46,458 nucleotides of DNA from Rhodobiaceae bacterium (GTDB taxonomy: Bacteria; Pseudomonadota; Alphaproteobacteria; Rhizobiales; JANQQB01), in NCBI GenBank assembly GCA_028285165.1, contig JANQQB010000338.1, positions 1 through 46,458 of the forward strand, read 5' to 3'. The stretch's first letter is position 1. Every line of letters begins with the position of its first letter. Of the stretch, positions 8,729-18,228 are shown piece after piece. The position numbers were made by a program, and so were the translations under genes. Below the pieces are notes generated by a model that made no database searches, had not been told where the DNA came from, and saw nothing but the letters and a program-made list of their open reading frames with translations.

Positions 8729-10096
8729 CTACCCCAGCCCCAGTGTCTTCAGTTTGCGGTGTAGAGCCGATCGCTCCATGCCAACGAAATCCGCCGTTCT
8801 GGAGATATTGCCACCGAACCTGTTGATTTGCGCCTGCAGATAATCGCGTTCGAAAATCTCCCTCGCCTCGCGCAACGGCAGCGCCATCAGATGCTGGCCT
8901 CCGGAACTGGAAGCGACGGAGGGCATCGATGTGCCGAGTTCGTTCGGAAGGAGATCGGCGGAAACGGTGCTGTCCTCGTCGCCCCTCGTCAGGATGACAA
9001 GGCGTTCGATGTTGTTCTTCAACTGGCGCACATTGCCGGGCCAGTCATGCGCCTGGAGGACCGCCATGGCCTCGCTCGAGATCTCCCGTCCGGGAAGACC
9101 GGCGCTTTCCGTCAATTGCTGCATGAAATGGGAAACCAGGTCCGGAATGTCTTCCCGCCGGTCGCTGAGCGGCGGCACGCCGAATGGCACCACGCTCAGA
9201 CGGTGGTACAGGTCCTCGCGGAACCGTCCGGCCGAGATTTCCTGCCCGAGATCGCGTGCGGTGGAGGAAATGATCCGGACATCGACGCGAACCTTGGACC
9301 CGCCGCCGACCCGCTGGAAAGTCTGGTCGACCAGCACCCGCAGGATCTTGCTCTGGGTTTCGGGCGGAATATCGGCCACTTCGTCCAGATAGAGCGTACC
9401 GCCATGCGCTTCTTCCAGCGCCCCGGTCATTTTCCGACCACCCTGTGCGTCCTCGACGCCGAACAATTCCTCCTCCATCCGGTCCGGCGTGATGACGGCA
9501 CCATTGATGGCGACGAAGGCATTGCCGACACGGCTGGACGCATGGTGGATGGCGCGCGCAACGGTTTCCTTGCCGCTGCCGGAGGGTCCGTGGATCAGCA
9601 CCCGGCTGTTGGCCGGACCGACACGTTCGATCATCTGCCGCACTTGATTCATCGCGGATGACCGCCCGACCAGCTCATCGCTGACCGCGCCGCGTTGGCG
9701 CAGGTCCTTGACCTCGCGCCGCAATTTTGTTGCCTCCAGCGCCCGTTCCGTCACGATGACGAGACGGTCCGCCTTGAACGGCTTTTCGATGTAGTCGTAG
9801 GCGCCGCGTTTTATGGCCGACACCGCGGTCTCGATATTGCCGTGACCTGAAATCATGACGACCGGCAGGTCCGGATGCTGTTCTCGGATAATGTCGAGGA
9901 TCGCCAGACCGTCCAGTTCGCTGCGCTGCAGCCATATATCGAGAAAGATCAATTGCGGCCGGCGTTCCTCGATGGCCTGGAGCGCCGCCGTGCTGTCGGC
10001 CGCCGTACGGGTTTCATATCCTTCGTCTTCCAGGATACCGGCGACGAGTTCCCGGATGTCCATCTCGTCGTCGACAATCAGAATGTCAGCTGCCAT
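8729..10096 (-). CDS. ntrX: Response regulator NtrX
   Basis: A 455-residue NtrC-family regulator: receiver domain with phosphoacceptor D53 (LIFLDIWL), AAA+ domain with Walker A GPSGSGKE and Walker B GGTLYLDEVAD, and a C-terminal Fis-type helix-turn-helix (ISRTADFVGMERSALHRKL). The start was set at ATG 10096, which overlaps the ntrY stop by 11 bases; a longer frame upstream lacks receiver homology. The sigma-54 contact loop GAFTGA is not recognisable. The segment between ELFGVED and the Walker B reads GGRKMTGALEEAH instead, so this regulator may not activate sigma-54 promoters in the usual way. NtrX works with the sensor NtrY in control of nitrogen, redox and envelope functions. Confidence 0.94.
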   Translation of the reverse strand: MAADILIVDDEMDIRELVAGILEDEGYETRTAADSTAALQAIEERRPQLIFLDIWLQRSELDGLAILDIIREQHPDLPVVMISGHGNIETAVSAIKRGAYDYIEKPFKADRLVIVTERALEATKLRREVKDLRQRGAVSDELVGRSSAMNQVRQMIERVGPANSRVLIHGPSGSGKETVARAIHHASSRVGNAFVAINGAVITPDRMEEELFGVEDAQGGRKMTGALEEAHGGTLYLDEVADIPPETQSKILRVLVDQTFQRVGGGSKVRVDVRIISSTARDLGQEISAGRFREDLYHRLSVVPFGVPPLSDRREDIPDLVSHFMQQLTESAGLPGREISSEAMAVLQAHDWPGNVRQLKNNIERLVILTRGDEDSTVSADLLPNELGTSMPSVASSSGGQHLMALPLREAREIFERDYLQAQINRFGGNISRTADFVGMERSALHRKLKTLGLG

Positions 10097-12377
10097 TGGC
10101 GTCGTCGGGCCCCGTCTTGTGTTCTTCCGACTGCACGTCGGTCGTCGATTGTGTGTGCTGTGGTTGCTCGACCTGGCCGAGAACGACCCGGACCAGCGCG
10201 CCGTGGCCGCCCTGCGCGCACTGCGCCGCATCGAGCAGTTCGATATGGCCGTTATGCTCTTCGATGATCTTGCGCACGATGGCCAGTCCGAGGCCGGTGC
10301 CCTTTTCCCGGGTCGTCATATAGGGTTCGAGCAGGTTGGCTCGATCTTCCACCGGAAATCCCGGGCCGTTGTCTTCCACGTCGATGATGAAGTCCGATCC
10401 GCGTCTTGAAACGCTGACATGGATCCGGCCGCCTTCACCCTCCTCGAACCGGTAGGCCGTCACCGCCTCGCCCGCGTTTTTCACCAGGTTCGACACCGCC
10501 TGCACGATCAGGCGCTCATCGAAAAATCCTTTCAGGCCGTCTTCGGGAATGTCCGTGGTCACGTCGATATCGGACAGGGCGACGCTTTGCAGGAATACGG
10601 CTTCACGGACCATCGACCCGAGATCGCGTTCCGCCATGACCGGTTTGGGCATTCGAGCGAAGGACGAAAACTCGTCGACCATGCGGCCGATATCCCCGAC
10701 CTGGCGAACGATCGTATCGACGCACTGATCGAAGACCTTGGTATCCTCGCCGATTTTCTTGCCGTAGCGCCGCCGGATCCGCTCGGCCGACAATTGGATG
10801 GGCGTCAACGGGTTTTTGATCTCGTGCGCGATACGGCGCGCCACGTCGGCCCACGCGGCGCTGCGCTGGGCGGTCACGAGATCGGTGATGTCATCCATCG
10901 TTACGACGATCGTCGCACCGGATTCCCCCGACACGTTCCCGGTCGCTCGCGCCGCCAGAATCCGCGTTTTCTGGCCGCGAATGATGGATATCTGTTTCGG
11001 CGGAACCGGCCGATCGCTCATCAGGGCGGCCGCCACGAATTCCTCCACTTCGGGCACGACGGCGGTGAGTTTGGCGCCGATCAGATCCGCTTCGGTGATA
11101 TCGAACAATTCCAGGGCAGACGGATTGGCAATCGTCACGCGTCCGGCCCGATCGATGCCGATCACCGACGCGGTCACGCCGGACAGGACGGTTTCGGTAA
11201 ACTTGCGCCGCTGATTTTCCTTTTCGCCGGCAGCCAGCAATTCATCCCGCTGGCTCTGCAATTGCTGGGTCATGGTGTTGAACATGGCCCCCAGATTGGC
11301 AAAGTCCCCTTCCCGTTGCTTGACCGGCACCTGGACATGAAGATTGCCGCGGGACACCTGGTCGGCGGCCGTGATCAGCCGCCGGATCGGCGTCACAAGC
11401 CGGTCTGAAAAACCCAGACCGACCCAGATCGCCGCCAACAGGAGCAGAAGGGCGACACCGATATAGACCACAGCATTGGTCAATTGAGCTTCAGGGCGGC
11501 TTTGCTGCAGTGCCTGGTATTCCCGTGTGTCCTTTTGAACGAGATTGAAGAGTTCGGTCACCCGGGCATCGAGGCGCCGGACCACGAACAGGTAGAAATC
11601 GTCATAGGCCTTGAGCTTCATCAGGCCGGTGACCTGACCGTATTGCGCCACGATGTTGATGATCGGTTCGCCCGAACCCGCATCCGCGATCATGCGTTCG
11701 GTCGGCATGGTGACGGAGACCGACGGGTCGACGATTGCCCTGACGATGACGCTGCCTGATCCGTCGAGGATATACGCCACCGGCATCTGACGCACCGTCG
11801 CCTGGGTGAGCATGATGCTGTCGAACTGGGAAGGGCTGAATTCGTAGAATTGCTGCGCGCTGTCCATGTCAGCGGCCATGTTCAAGAGGTTGGCGCGCAG
11901 CACGCGCCCGTGCTCGACCACATAGGCGTTGGCGAGGTTCTGCGAATTGTCGATGATTTGGGAGATCTGCTTTGAAAACCACCGGTCGAGATTCTGATCC
12001 AGCGTGATGCTGGCGATGATCGCCACGATCGTTGCCGGGATCAGCGCCAAGAAACTGAACAAGGAGACGATCTGGATGTGCAAGCGAGCAGCGGCGCGCC
12101 CCGATCGGCGGGCCAGATAGATCATCAGCAATTCTGCGGCTGTCGAGAGCAGAAGCAGAATGAGAATGACCGCGTTCACGCGCAGTGCGAGCCGGATGAT
12201 CTCGTCCGTTACTTCGATCGACGTCTGGCCGGTGAGGATCAGCAGCGTGGAAAACACCGAGATCCCGGCCACAATGAACAGCAGGAAGCCGATCCGGCGC
12301 ACGGTCTTGCGCCGTTCACCGAGCGAAAACTCGGTGGATTGGACGGCAGAAGCGGAATCCGTTTCGAGTGAAATCAT
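10086..12377 (-). CDS. ntrY: Membrane sensor histidine kinase NtrY
   Basis: A 763-residue kinase. Three hydrophobic stretches lie near the N terminus (IGFLLFIVAGISVFSTLLIL; VILILLLLSTAAELLMIYLA; FLALIPATIVAIIASITL). A periplasmic region and a fourth helix (VVYIGVALLLLLAAIWVGL) follow, then HAMP, PAS, HisKA with the phosphoaccepting histidine in [17 protein letters not shown], and the HATPase with DNGPGFP and GTGLGLAIV. It phosphorylates NtrX, encoded immediately downstream with overlapping ends. Four membrane segments followed by HAMP-PAS-HisKA-HATPase is the standard NtrY layout. It starts after a 254-bp gap from ntrC, so ntrYX probably have their own promoter. Confidence 0.95.
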   Translation of the reverse strand: MISLETDSASAVQSTEFSLGERRKTVRRIGFLLFIVAGISVFSTLLILTGQTSIEVTDEIIRLALRVNAVILILLLLSTAAELLMIYLARRSGRAAARLHIQIVSLFSFLALIPATIVAIIASITLDQNLDRWFSKQISQIIDNSQNLANAYVVEHGRVLRANLLNMAADMDSAQQFYEFSPSQFDSIMLTQATVRQMPVAYILDGSGSVIVRAIVDPSVSVTMPTERMIADAGSGEPIINIVAQYGQVTGLMKLKAYDDFYLFVVRRLDARVTELFNLVQKDTREYQALQQSRPEAQLTNAVVYIGVALLLLLAAIWVGLGFSDRLVTPIRRLITAADQVSRGNLHVQVPVKQREGDFANLGAMFNTMTQQLQSQRDELLAAGEKENQRRKFTETVLSGVTASVIGIDRAGRVTIANPSALELFDITEADLIGAKLTAVVPEVEEFVAAALMSDRPVPPKQISIIRGQKTRILAARATGNVSGESGATIVVTMDDITDLVTAQRSAAWADVARRIAHEIKNPLTPIQLSAERIRRRYGKKIGEDTKVFDQCVDTIVRQVGDIGRMVDEFSSFARMPKPVMAERDLGSMVREAVFLQSVALSDIDVTTDIPEDGLKGFFDERLIVQAVSNLVKNAGEAVTAYRFEEGEGGRIHVSVSRRGSDFIIDVEDNGPGFPVEDRANLLEPYMTTREKGTGLGLAIVRKIIEEHNGHIELLDAAQCAQGGHGALVRVVLGQVEQPQHTQSTTDVQSEEHKTGPDDANGS

Positions 12378-12631
12378 CGTGCCGCGTTTAGGTTGCGCCC
12401 ACCGGGACGTCGGCGCCAGTCTGACAAAACCGACCTGACAATCCCATCGATCGATTGGCCCTAGCCCCGATAGCGTCGCATTTCAACAACAATGTTGCAG
12501 AATTGAGACAATGCTTTGTCCCTGCCGACACAGGCGCGTGGCTGTGGATTGTGCATGGAAGGAGAAATACGGGCACTAAGCCGCCGGCATCGCAGCGGCG
12601 CGGGATGGGTTCGCAAAGACGGCGGACCGGT
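12378..12631 (-). promoter_or_regulatory. Intergenic leader of ntrYX
   Basis: This 254-bp gap between ntrC and ntrY holds no credible gene. It contains an 11-bp palindrome CAACA-a-TGTTG at 12486-12496. On the minus strand, TTGAAA followed 17 bp later by TAGGGC could be a weak sigma-70 promoter for ntrYX. I see no clear sigma-54 promoter (TGGC...TTGC). The assignment is tentative. Confidence 0.3.
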
Positions 12632-14074
12632 TCAGCCAGGCAACCGGGTCACCGGAATCTCGAGTTCCCGGATCTTCTTGCGCAGCGTATTGCGGTTGAC
12701 GCCGAGCAGCTCCGCTGCCCGAATCTGGTTGCCACGCGTTGCTGACAGGGCCGAACTGATCAGCGGATATTCGACCTCGCGAAGAATGCGCTGATAGAGG
12801 CCAGGTGGCGGCAGGCTGCCCGGAAACTCGTCGAAATAGTCCGACAGATGCCGCTCCACCGCCATGCTGAGCGGCTCGTTGCCATCGCTTGCGTCGGCAT
12901 CGTCCCGGATCGGCCGATCATCGATCTCCTGATCGACGATGGTCTCGGTGATGATGTCCTGCGGGTAGAGGGCGGAAAGCCGTCGCACAAGATTTTCCAG
13001 TTCGCGCACGTTCCCCGGCCAGCGATATCGGGTCAGACGGGCCAGCGCGTCGGAATTGATGCGTTTGGCCGGCAGGCCTTCGCGTTCGGCCATCGTGAAG
13101 AAATGCCGCACCAGATCCGGAATGTCCTCCGCGCGCTCGCGCAGCGGCGGCAACCGCAGCGGCACGACGTTGAGACGGAAGAACAGATCCTCCCGGAACA
13201 ATCCCTGATTGATGAGCTGGCGCAGATCCTTGTTGGTCGCAGCGATGATGCGCACATCGGTTTTGATCGCCGTCCGGCCGCCGACGGTCGTGTATTCCCC
13301 CTGCTGCAGAACCCGCAAGAGACGGGTCTGCGCTTCCATCGGCATGTCGCCGATTTCATCGAGGAACAGCGTACCGCCTTCGGCCTGCTCGAAGCGTCCG
13401 GAGCTGCGGTTCTGCGCGCCGGTGAACGAGCCCTTTTCATGGCCGAACAGTTCCGACTCGATCAGGTCGCGCGGGATTGCCGCCATGTTGATGGCAACGA
13501 ACGGACCCCGGGCGCGTTTTCCGAAATCGTGCAGGGCGCGGGCCACGAGTTCCTTGCCGGTACCGGATTCACCGGTGATCATCACCGTCAGGTCCGTCTG
13601 CATCAGACGGGCCAGCACACGATAGATCTCTTGCATGGCCGCCGACCGACCGATCAGCGGCAGATGGTCCTGCGCGTCCGGGTCCTCGGCCTGCGGGGCC
13701 GGCGGATGTCGGTCCGACAACGCTCGTCCGACAATGGCGATCAGTTCCTTCAGGTCGAAGGGCTTCGGCAGATATTCGTAGGCACCCCGTTCCGAGGCGC
13801 GGATCGCGGTCATAAATGTGTTCTGGGCGCTCATCACGATGACCGGCAGGTCCGGTCGCGATTTGCGGATTCGCGGCAACAGTTCAAAGGCGTTTTCGTC
13901 CGGCATGACCACATCGGTCACCACCAGGTCCCCCTCGCCCTGACTGACCCATTTCCAAAGGGTCGTCGCGTTCGAGGTCAGGCGAACCGAATACCCGGCG
14001 CGCGAAAGGGCCTGGTTGAGGACGGTGCGGATCGCGGCATCGTCGTCGGCAATGAGTACGGTTTCACTGGGCAT
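12632..14074 (-). CDS. ntrC: Nitrogen regulation response regulator NtrC
   Basis: A 480-residue sigma-54 activator. The receiver domain starts with [15 protein letters not shown] and carries the phosphoacceptor in [11 protein letters not shown]. The AAA+ domain shows Walker A GESGTGKE, the sigma-54 contact loop as GSFTGA and Walker [14 protein letters not shown]. The C-terminal Fis helix-turn-helix reads [20 protein letters not shown]. Phosphorylated by NtrB under nitrogen limitation, it activates glnA, amtB and related promoters. The ATG at 14074 is preferred over the GTG just before it. It lies 59 bp after ntrB with an AAGG upstream. Unlike NtrX next door, it keeps the full activation loop. 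Confidence 0.96.
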   Translation of the reverse strand: MPSETVLIADDDAAIRTVLNQALSRAGYSVRLTSNATTLWKWVSQGEGDLVVTDVVMPDENAFELLPRIRKSRPDLPVIVMSAQNTFMTAIRASERGAYEYLPKPFDLKELIAIVGRALSDRHPPAPQAEDPDAQDHLPLIGRSAAMQEIYRVLARLMQTDLTVMITGESGTGKELVARALHDFGKRARGPFVAINMAAIPRDLIESELFGHEKGSFTGAQNRSSGRFEQAEGGTLFLDEIGDMPMEAQTRLLRVLQQGEYTTVGGRTAIKTDVRIIAATNKDLRQLINQGLFREDLFFRLNVVPLRLPPLRERAEDIPDLVRHFFTMAEREGLPAKRINSDALARLTRYRWPGNVRELENLVRRLSALYPQDIITETIVDQEIDDRPIRDDADASDGNEPLSMAVERHLSDYFDEFPGSLPPPGLYQRILREVEYPLISSALSATRGNQIRAAELLGVNRNTLRKKIRELEIPVTRLPG

Positions 14075-14133
14075 CACGACCTTGCAGCTTTGCCTTGGTA
14101 CAATTGGAAACGGTCAACAGGCCTGTCCGGCAC

Positions 14134-15276
14134 TCAAGCATTGGCCGCCACCGGGACAGGGATTGCCTTGCATGCGGGCAGAAGCGCCCGGAAAACGGTC
14201 CGCCCGGGCATGGTGTCGCATTCGATCACGCCGCCATGATCGCCGATGATCTTGGCGACCAGCGCCAGCCCCAGCCCGGTGCCGTTGGTCTTTGTGGTGA
14301 CGAACGGATCAAACAGATGCGGCAGCAATTCTCCGGGAATACCTCTGCCGTTGTCGGTCACCGCGACTTCCAGGGGCAGGCTGACCTTGTCCTTGCTGCC
14401 CGGCGTCGACAGCCGGATGCCGGGACGAAACGCCGTCGTCAGCATAATTTCGCCGTCCGATCGATCACCGAGCGCCTCCGACGCGTTCTTGATCAGGTTG
14501 AGGAAGACCTGCACAAGCTGATCGCGGTTGCCGAAGACAGCGGGCAGCGACGGATCGTAGTGCTCGATGATGTTGAGGCCGCGGGCTACGCCGGATTGCG
14601 CAAGTCTTTTGACGTGCTCAAGGACGTGGTGAATGTTCACCGGTTCGCGCTCGATCGGGCGATCGTCCGAGAACACCTCCATCCGGTCGACGAGCTTGAC
14701 GATGCGATCGGCCTCATCGGTGATCAGCCGCGTCAGGGCACGATCCTCATCGCTTGCGGATTGTTCCAGCAATTGGGCCGCGCCGCGGATGCCGGAGAGC
14801 GGATTCTTGATCTCGTGCGCCAGCATGGAAGCCAGACCCGTCACCGTACGTGCCGCGCCCCGGTGCGTGAGCTGGCGATCCATCTTGTCGGCGATCGTGC
14901 GCTCCTGGAACATCAGAACCACCGCATTCGGCAATTCCGTCGACGGCACGACGTAGACATCGACAATGCGATCGGCGCCGATGCGCGGCGAGCCGATATC
15001 GATGCGGTATTCGTTGACCGGCGCATTGCGTTCCAGAACGTGTTCGATCAGCGACAGGACCGGGCTGCCGAAGGGAATGAAATAGTCGAGGCTGTGCCGG
15101 GTGATGACCGGCGAACTGGACTGGAAGAATGCCTCCGCGGCCACATTGGCCAGGTGAATATTGAAGTACCGGTCCACAAGCAGCACCGGATGCGGCAGCA
15201 TGTTGAGGACGGTGCCCTGCAGGCTTTCGCCCGGCGAGAGCTCGATCGGATGCTTCATTAAAACAGCGGTACTCAT
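14134..15276 (-). CDS. ntrB: Nitrogen regulation sensor kinase NtrB
   Basis: A 380-residue soluble histidine kinase: N-terminal PAS domain ([20 protein letters not shown]), HisKA with the phosphoaccepting histidine in [17 protein letters not shown], and HATPase motifs [17 protein letters not shown] and [11 protein letters not shown]. No membrane segment is seen, in line with NtrB as a cytoplasmic kinase/phosphatase that reads nitrogen status through PII. Its ATG overlaps the dusB stop by four bases (ATGA), the classic nifR3-ntrB coupling. A second ATG at 15255 is possible but less likely. Confidence 0.96.
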   Translation of the reverse strand: MSTAVLMKHPIELSPGESLQGTVLNMLPHPVLLVDRYFNIHLANVAAEAFFQSSSPVITRHSLDYFIPFGSPVLSLIEHVLERNAPVNEYRIDIGSPRIGADRIVDVYVVPSTELPNAVVLMFQERTIADKMDRQLTHRGAARTVTGLASMLAHEIKNPLSGIRGAAQLLEQSASDEDRALTRLITDEADRIVKLVDRMEVFSDDRPIEREPVNIHHVLEHVKRLAQSGVARGLNIIEHYDPSLPAVFGNRDQLVQVFLNLIKNASEALGDRSDGEIMLTTAFRPGIRLSTPGSKDKVSLPLEVAVTDNGRGIPGELLPHLFDPFVTTKTNGTGLGLALVAKIIGDHGGVIECDTMPGRTVFRALLPACKAIPVPVAANA

Positions 15277-16274
15277 GCGGCCTTGTCTCCGGCATCTGTA
15301 AGCGTATCGAAGAATGTCCCGAGCAATTCAGTCGCCTGTTTCGGGTCTTCGGTTGTGAGAATGGACCGCATCAATTTCGTTCGGACATCCGGCAGGAGCG
15401 CCTCGAAACTCCAGGCCAGATGTTTGCGCGCCGCGCGAACGCCAACGCGTGTTCCATGGCAGATCAGCATGGCGTCATAGAGCTCGATCAGATCGTCCCG
15501 CAAAACCTCCATCGGCGGGGTTGCGACCGGCATCCCGGTTGCAAGCGCATGGGCCAGCGCTCCGGGAAACCACGGGCGTCCGTAGGCGCCACGGCCGACC
15601 ATCACGGCGTCGGCCCCCGATTGCCGCAACGCGGACCTGGCATGGTCCAGACTGCAGATGTCGCCGTTGACGACCAGTGGTATTGAAACGGCGTCGCGGA
15701 CTCCCGCCACAGCCTGCCAGTCGGCCTGTCCCTTGTAGAACTGGCATCGTGTGCGCCCGTGCACCGTCACCATGGACACGCCGGCGGCCTCGGCCCGTGC
15801 GGCAAGTTCGGGCGCGTTCAGGCGGTCATGATCCCACCCGAGCCGCATTTTCACCGTCACCGGGCAGGAAGCGCCCGCCAATGTGGCCTCGATCAGGCGT
15901 TCCGCGTGATCCAGATCGCGCATCAAGGCCGACCCGGAGGCGCCGTTCGTCACCTTGCGCGCCGGGCATCCCATGTTGATGTCGATGACATCCGCCCCCT
16001 CGCCGCTCGCGATTTGGGCAGCAAGGGTCATCCAGCGGGTCTCGCGACCGGCAAGCTGCACGACGTGCGGTCCGGCACCCGCACTCCGGGCGCGCCGCAC
16101 AAAGTCCGGATTGCGATGCGACAGCGCCTCGCTCGCTACCATCTCAGTGACAACAAGACCGGCCCCGCGCTTCCAGGCCAGAGCCCGGAACGGCGCATCC
16201 GTGACCCCTGACATCGGCGCCAGAAACACGGGGTTGCGTACGGCAACGGTGCCGATATGCACGCTTGGTCCCAC
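15273..16274 (-). CDS. dusB: tRNA-dihydrouridine synthase DusB (NifR3)
   Basis: A 333-residue FMN-dependent TIM-barrel enzyme that reduces uridines in the tRNA D-loop. Visible motifs are [16 protein letters not shown] at the N terminus, [20 protein letters not shown] with the catalytic cysteine, [22 protein letters not shown] and [16 protein letters not shown]. The frame opens with a GTG at 16274 behind AAGGG. It heads the nitrogen-regulation operon and overlaps ntrB by four bases, the arrangement after which nifR3 was named. Confidence 0.95.
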   Translation of the reverse strand: MGPSVHIGTVAVRNPVFLAPMSGVTDAPFRALAWKRGAGLVVTEMVASEALSHRNPDFVRRARSAGAGPHVVQLAGRETRWMTLAAQIASGEGADVIDINMGCPARKVTNGASGSALMRDLDHAERLIEATLAGASCPVTVKMRLGWDHDRLNAPELAARAEAAGVSMVTVHGRTRCQFYKGQADWQAVAGVRDAVSIPLVVNGDICSLDHARSALRQSGADAVMVGRGAYGRPWFPGALAHALATGMPVATPPMEVLRDDLIELYDAMLICHGTRVGVRAARKHLAWSFEALLPDVRTKLMRSILTTEDPKQATELLGTFFDTLTDAGDKAA

Positions 16275-16319
16275 GAAAGCCCTTTCGATACTGTCCGATT
16301 TTTAGGCAATATCTCAGAT

Positions 16320-16358
16320 TGCACAGAATTTAAACACATTAATTGTGCAGTGCGACAA
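16320..16358 (-). promoter_or_regulatory. Candidate dusB promoter with inverted repeat
   Basis: In the divergent gap between dusB and ispDF, TGCACA (16320-16325) and TGTGCA (16344-16349) form a perfect inverted repeat with an 18-bp AT-rich spacer. On the minus strand a possible sigma-70 promoter for dusB-ntrBC overlaps it: TTGTCG (16353-16358), an 18-bp spacer, then TTTAAA (16329-16334). The half-sites resemble NtrC half-sites (TGCAC/GTGCA), but the spacing is longer than the known NtrC consensus. Confidence 0.35.
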
Positions 16359-16461
16359 TTCCGGTCACTTTTCAGGCGATCAGGATGACGTCTTGTCCTC
16401 GTCAGGAAGTGTGGTACATCGCGGCACGAATACAACCTGGACCAATTTACAAGTGCCGGCC

Positions 16462-17667
16462 GTGACAGCAGATACCAACGGAACGAACAAGACGGCCGTT
16501 CTCATTGTTGCCGCCGGGCGCGGGCATCGCGCCGGTGCCGGGCTTCCGAAGCAATATCGAAGACTGGCCGGCATTGCCGTGCTGCGTCATACGATCGCTC
16601 GGTTCCAGGCCTGGGGCGCAGGGGGCGGTATTCGATGTGTCATCCATCCGGATGATGTGGATCTGTACACCGACGCGGTCGCCGGCCTTGAAAACCTGCT
16701 CGATCCGGTGAACGGCGGTGAGACACGCCAGGAATCCGTGCTGAACGGATTGCGGGCGTTTCGCAAAACCGATCCGGACCGGATCCTGATCCACGACGCG
16801 GCCCGCCCATTTGTCGCGCCAGACGTGATTGCAGCGGTCGATGCGGCAATCGACGCCAGAACCGGAGCGATTGCAGCCTGCCCGATCGTTGATACGTTGA
16901 AACGCGATGCCGGCGACGGTCGCATCGGCGCCACCCTGACGCGCGACGGGTTGTGGGCCGCGCAGACCCCCCAGGGGTTTTCCTTCGATGCCATTCTCAA
17001 GGCGCATGAAGAGGCCCAAACCAAGGGGATTGCAGTGACCGACGATGCGGCAATTGCCGAAGCTGTCGGCATGCCGGTCCGCCTTGTTGAAAGCGGACGC
17101 GACAATGTCAAACTGACCACGGAAGCAGATTTTTCCGAAGCGGAGCGACGCATGTCCCCTGACGTTTTTCCCGAAATACGCACCGGCCACGGCTACGACG
17201 TGCACGCCTTCGAGCCGGGTGACGGGATCGTCCTGGGCGGCATCGACATCCCGCACGACCAGCGCCTGAAGGGCCATTCGGATGCCGATGTGGCCTTGCA
17301 CACCATCACGGACGCGCTTTACGGGGCGCTTGCCGACGGCGATATCGGACATCATTTTCCGCCGTCCGATCCGCAGTGGAAAGGTGCCGCTTCGGACGTC
17401 TTCCTGCGCCATGCCGGCGAGCGCGTCCGCGCGCGACAGGGCCGCATCACCGCGATCGACGTGACCATCATTTGCGAAACCCCGAAAATCGGGCCGCATC
17501 GGGAGCGGATGCGTGACCGTATTGCCGAGATCCTGGCGATCGAACGCGAGCGCATCAGCGTGAAGGCGACCACCACCGAGCGGCTCGGCTTTACCGGACG
17601 CAGTGAGGGCATTGCGGCAACCGCGACGGCCACGATCATGCTGCCGCCGTCGGTGAACACTCCATAA
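16462..17667 (+). CDS. ispDF: Bifunctional IspD/IspF enzyme of the MEP pathway
   Basis: A fused enzyme of about 401 residues. The IspD half (MEP cytidylyltransferase) shows [36 protein letters not shown] and TDDAAIAEA. The IspF half (MECDP synthase) begins at [16 protein letters not shown] and shows [29 protein letters not shown] and the C-terminal [13 protein letters not shown]. Together they carry out two non-consecutive steps from MEP to 2C-methyl-erythritol-2,4-cyclodiphosphate. The fusion is typical of alphaproteobacteria. The GTG at 16462 fits family length; an ATG at 16345 would add 39 unrelated residues. No strong ribosome-binding site was seen, so the start is approximate. Confidence 0.93.
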   Translation: MTADTNGTNKTAVLIVAAGRGHRAGAGLPKQYRRLAGIAVLRHTIARFQAWGAGGGIRCVIHPDDVDLYTDAVAGLENLLDPVNGGETRQESVLNGLRAFRKTDPDRILIHDAARPFVAPDVIAAVDAAIDARTGAIAACPIVDTLKRDAGDGRIGATLTRDGLWAAQTPQGFSFDAILKAHEEAQTKGIAVTDDAAIAEAVGMPVRLVESGRDNVKLTTEADFSEAERRMSPDVFPEIRTGHGYDVHAFEPGDGIVLGGIDIPHDQRLKGHSDADVALHTITDALYGALADGDIGHHFPPSDPQWKGAASDVFLRHAGERVRARQGRITAIDVTIICETPKIGPHRERMRDRIAEILAIERERISVKATTTERLGFTGRSEGIAATATATIMLPPSVNTP

Positions 17668-17684
17668 CGCCAGGGAGACTTGCG

Positions 17685-18191
17685 ATGACCAGCGAAGCCG
17701 AGCAACGCGCCCGGATCCGCACGCTTTCGGAAAACGTGATCCGCCGATACACCGACGCCGGGCGGACGATCGCAACCGCGGAATCCTGCACCGGCGGGCT
17801 GATCGCCGGCGCCCTGACCGACATATCCGGGTCGTCAGCGGTGGTCGATCGCGGTTTTGTCACCTATTCGAACGAAGCCAAGGCTGACATGCTCGGCGTC
17901 CCGGCGGATATGATCGCCGCCCACGGTGCCGTCAGCGAACCGGTTGCCCGCGCCATGGCCGAAGGTGCCCTGTCCCAAGGGCAAACCGATGCGGCCGTTG
18001 CCGTAACCGGCATTGCCGGTCCGGGCGGAGGCAGCCCCGAAAAACCCGTCGGCCTGGTCCATTTCGCCGTGGCAGGCAAGGATGGCCCCACGCAACACGC
18101 GCACCACGTCTTTGCCGGCCAGGACCGCGACGGCGTTCGCCTTGTCACCGTAGAAACCGCCCTGAAGATGCTTCTGGACCGCCTCGACTGA
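17685..18191 (+). CDS. pncC: CinA C-terminal domain: nicotinamide-nucleotide amidohydrolase
   Basis: A 168-residue stand-alone CinA C-terminal domain that deamidates NMN to nicotinate mononucleotide in pyridine nucleotide recycling. It shows [20 protein letters not shown] (with the catalytic serine), [16 protein letters not shown] and [19 protein letters not shown], all diagnostic. The N-terminal molybdopterin-binding-like domain of full CinA is absent, as is common in this class. AGGGAG precedes the ATG, 17 bp after ispDF, so the two are probably cotranscribed. It converges on mfd with a 37-bp gap and no clear terminator. Confidence 0.93.
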   Translation: MTSEAEQRARIRTLSENVIRRYTDAGRTIATAESCTGGLIAGALTDISGSSAVVDRGFVTYSNEAKADMLGVPADMIAAHGAVSEPVARAMAEGALSQGQTDAAVAVTGIAGPGGGSPEKPVGLVHFAVAGKDGPTQHAHHVFAGQDRDGVRLVTVETALKMLLDRLD

Positions 18192-18228
18192 CGCGTTGGA
18201 AAAACCGCCAGATCCGGTGGCCGACCGT

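Noticed and set aside
18192-18228. Possible terminator between cinA and mfd
   Set aside because: The only stem found is short with a G-T pair and is not followed by a T-run.
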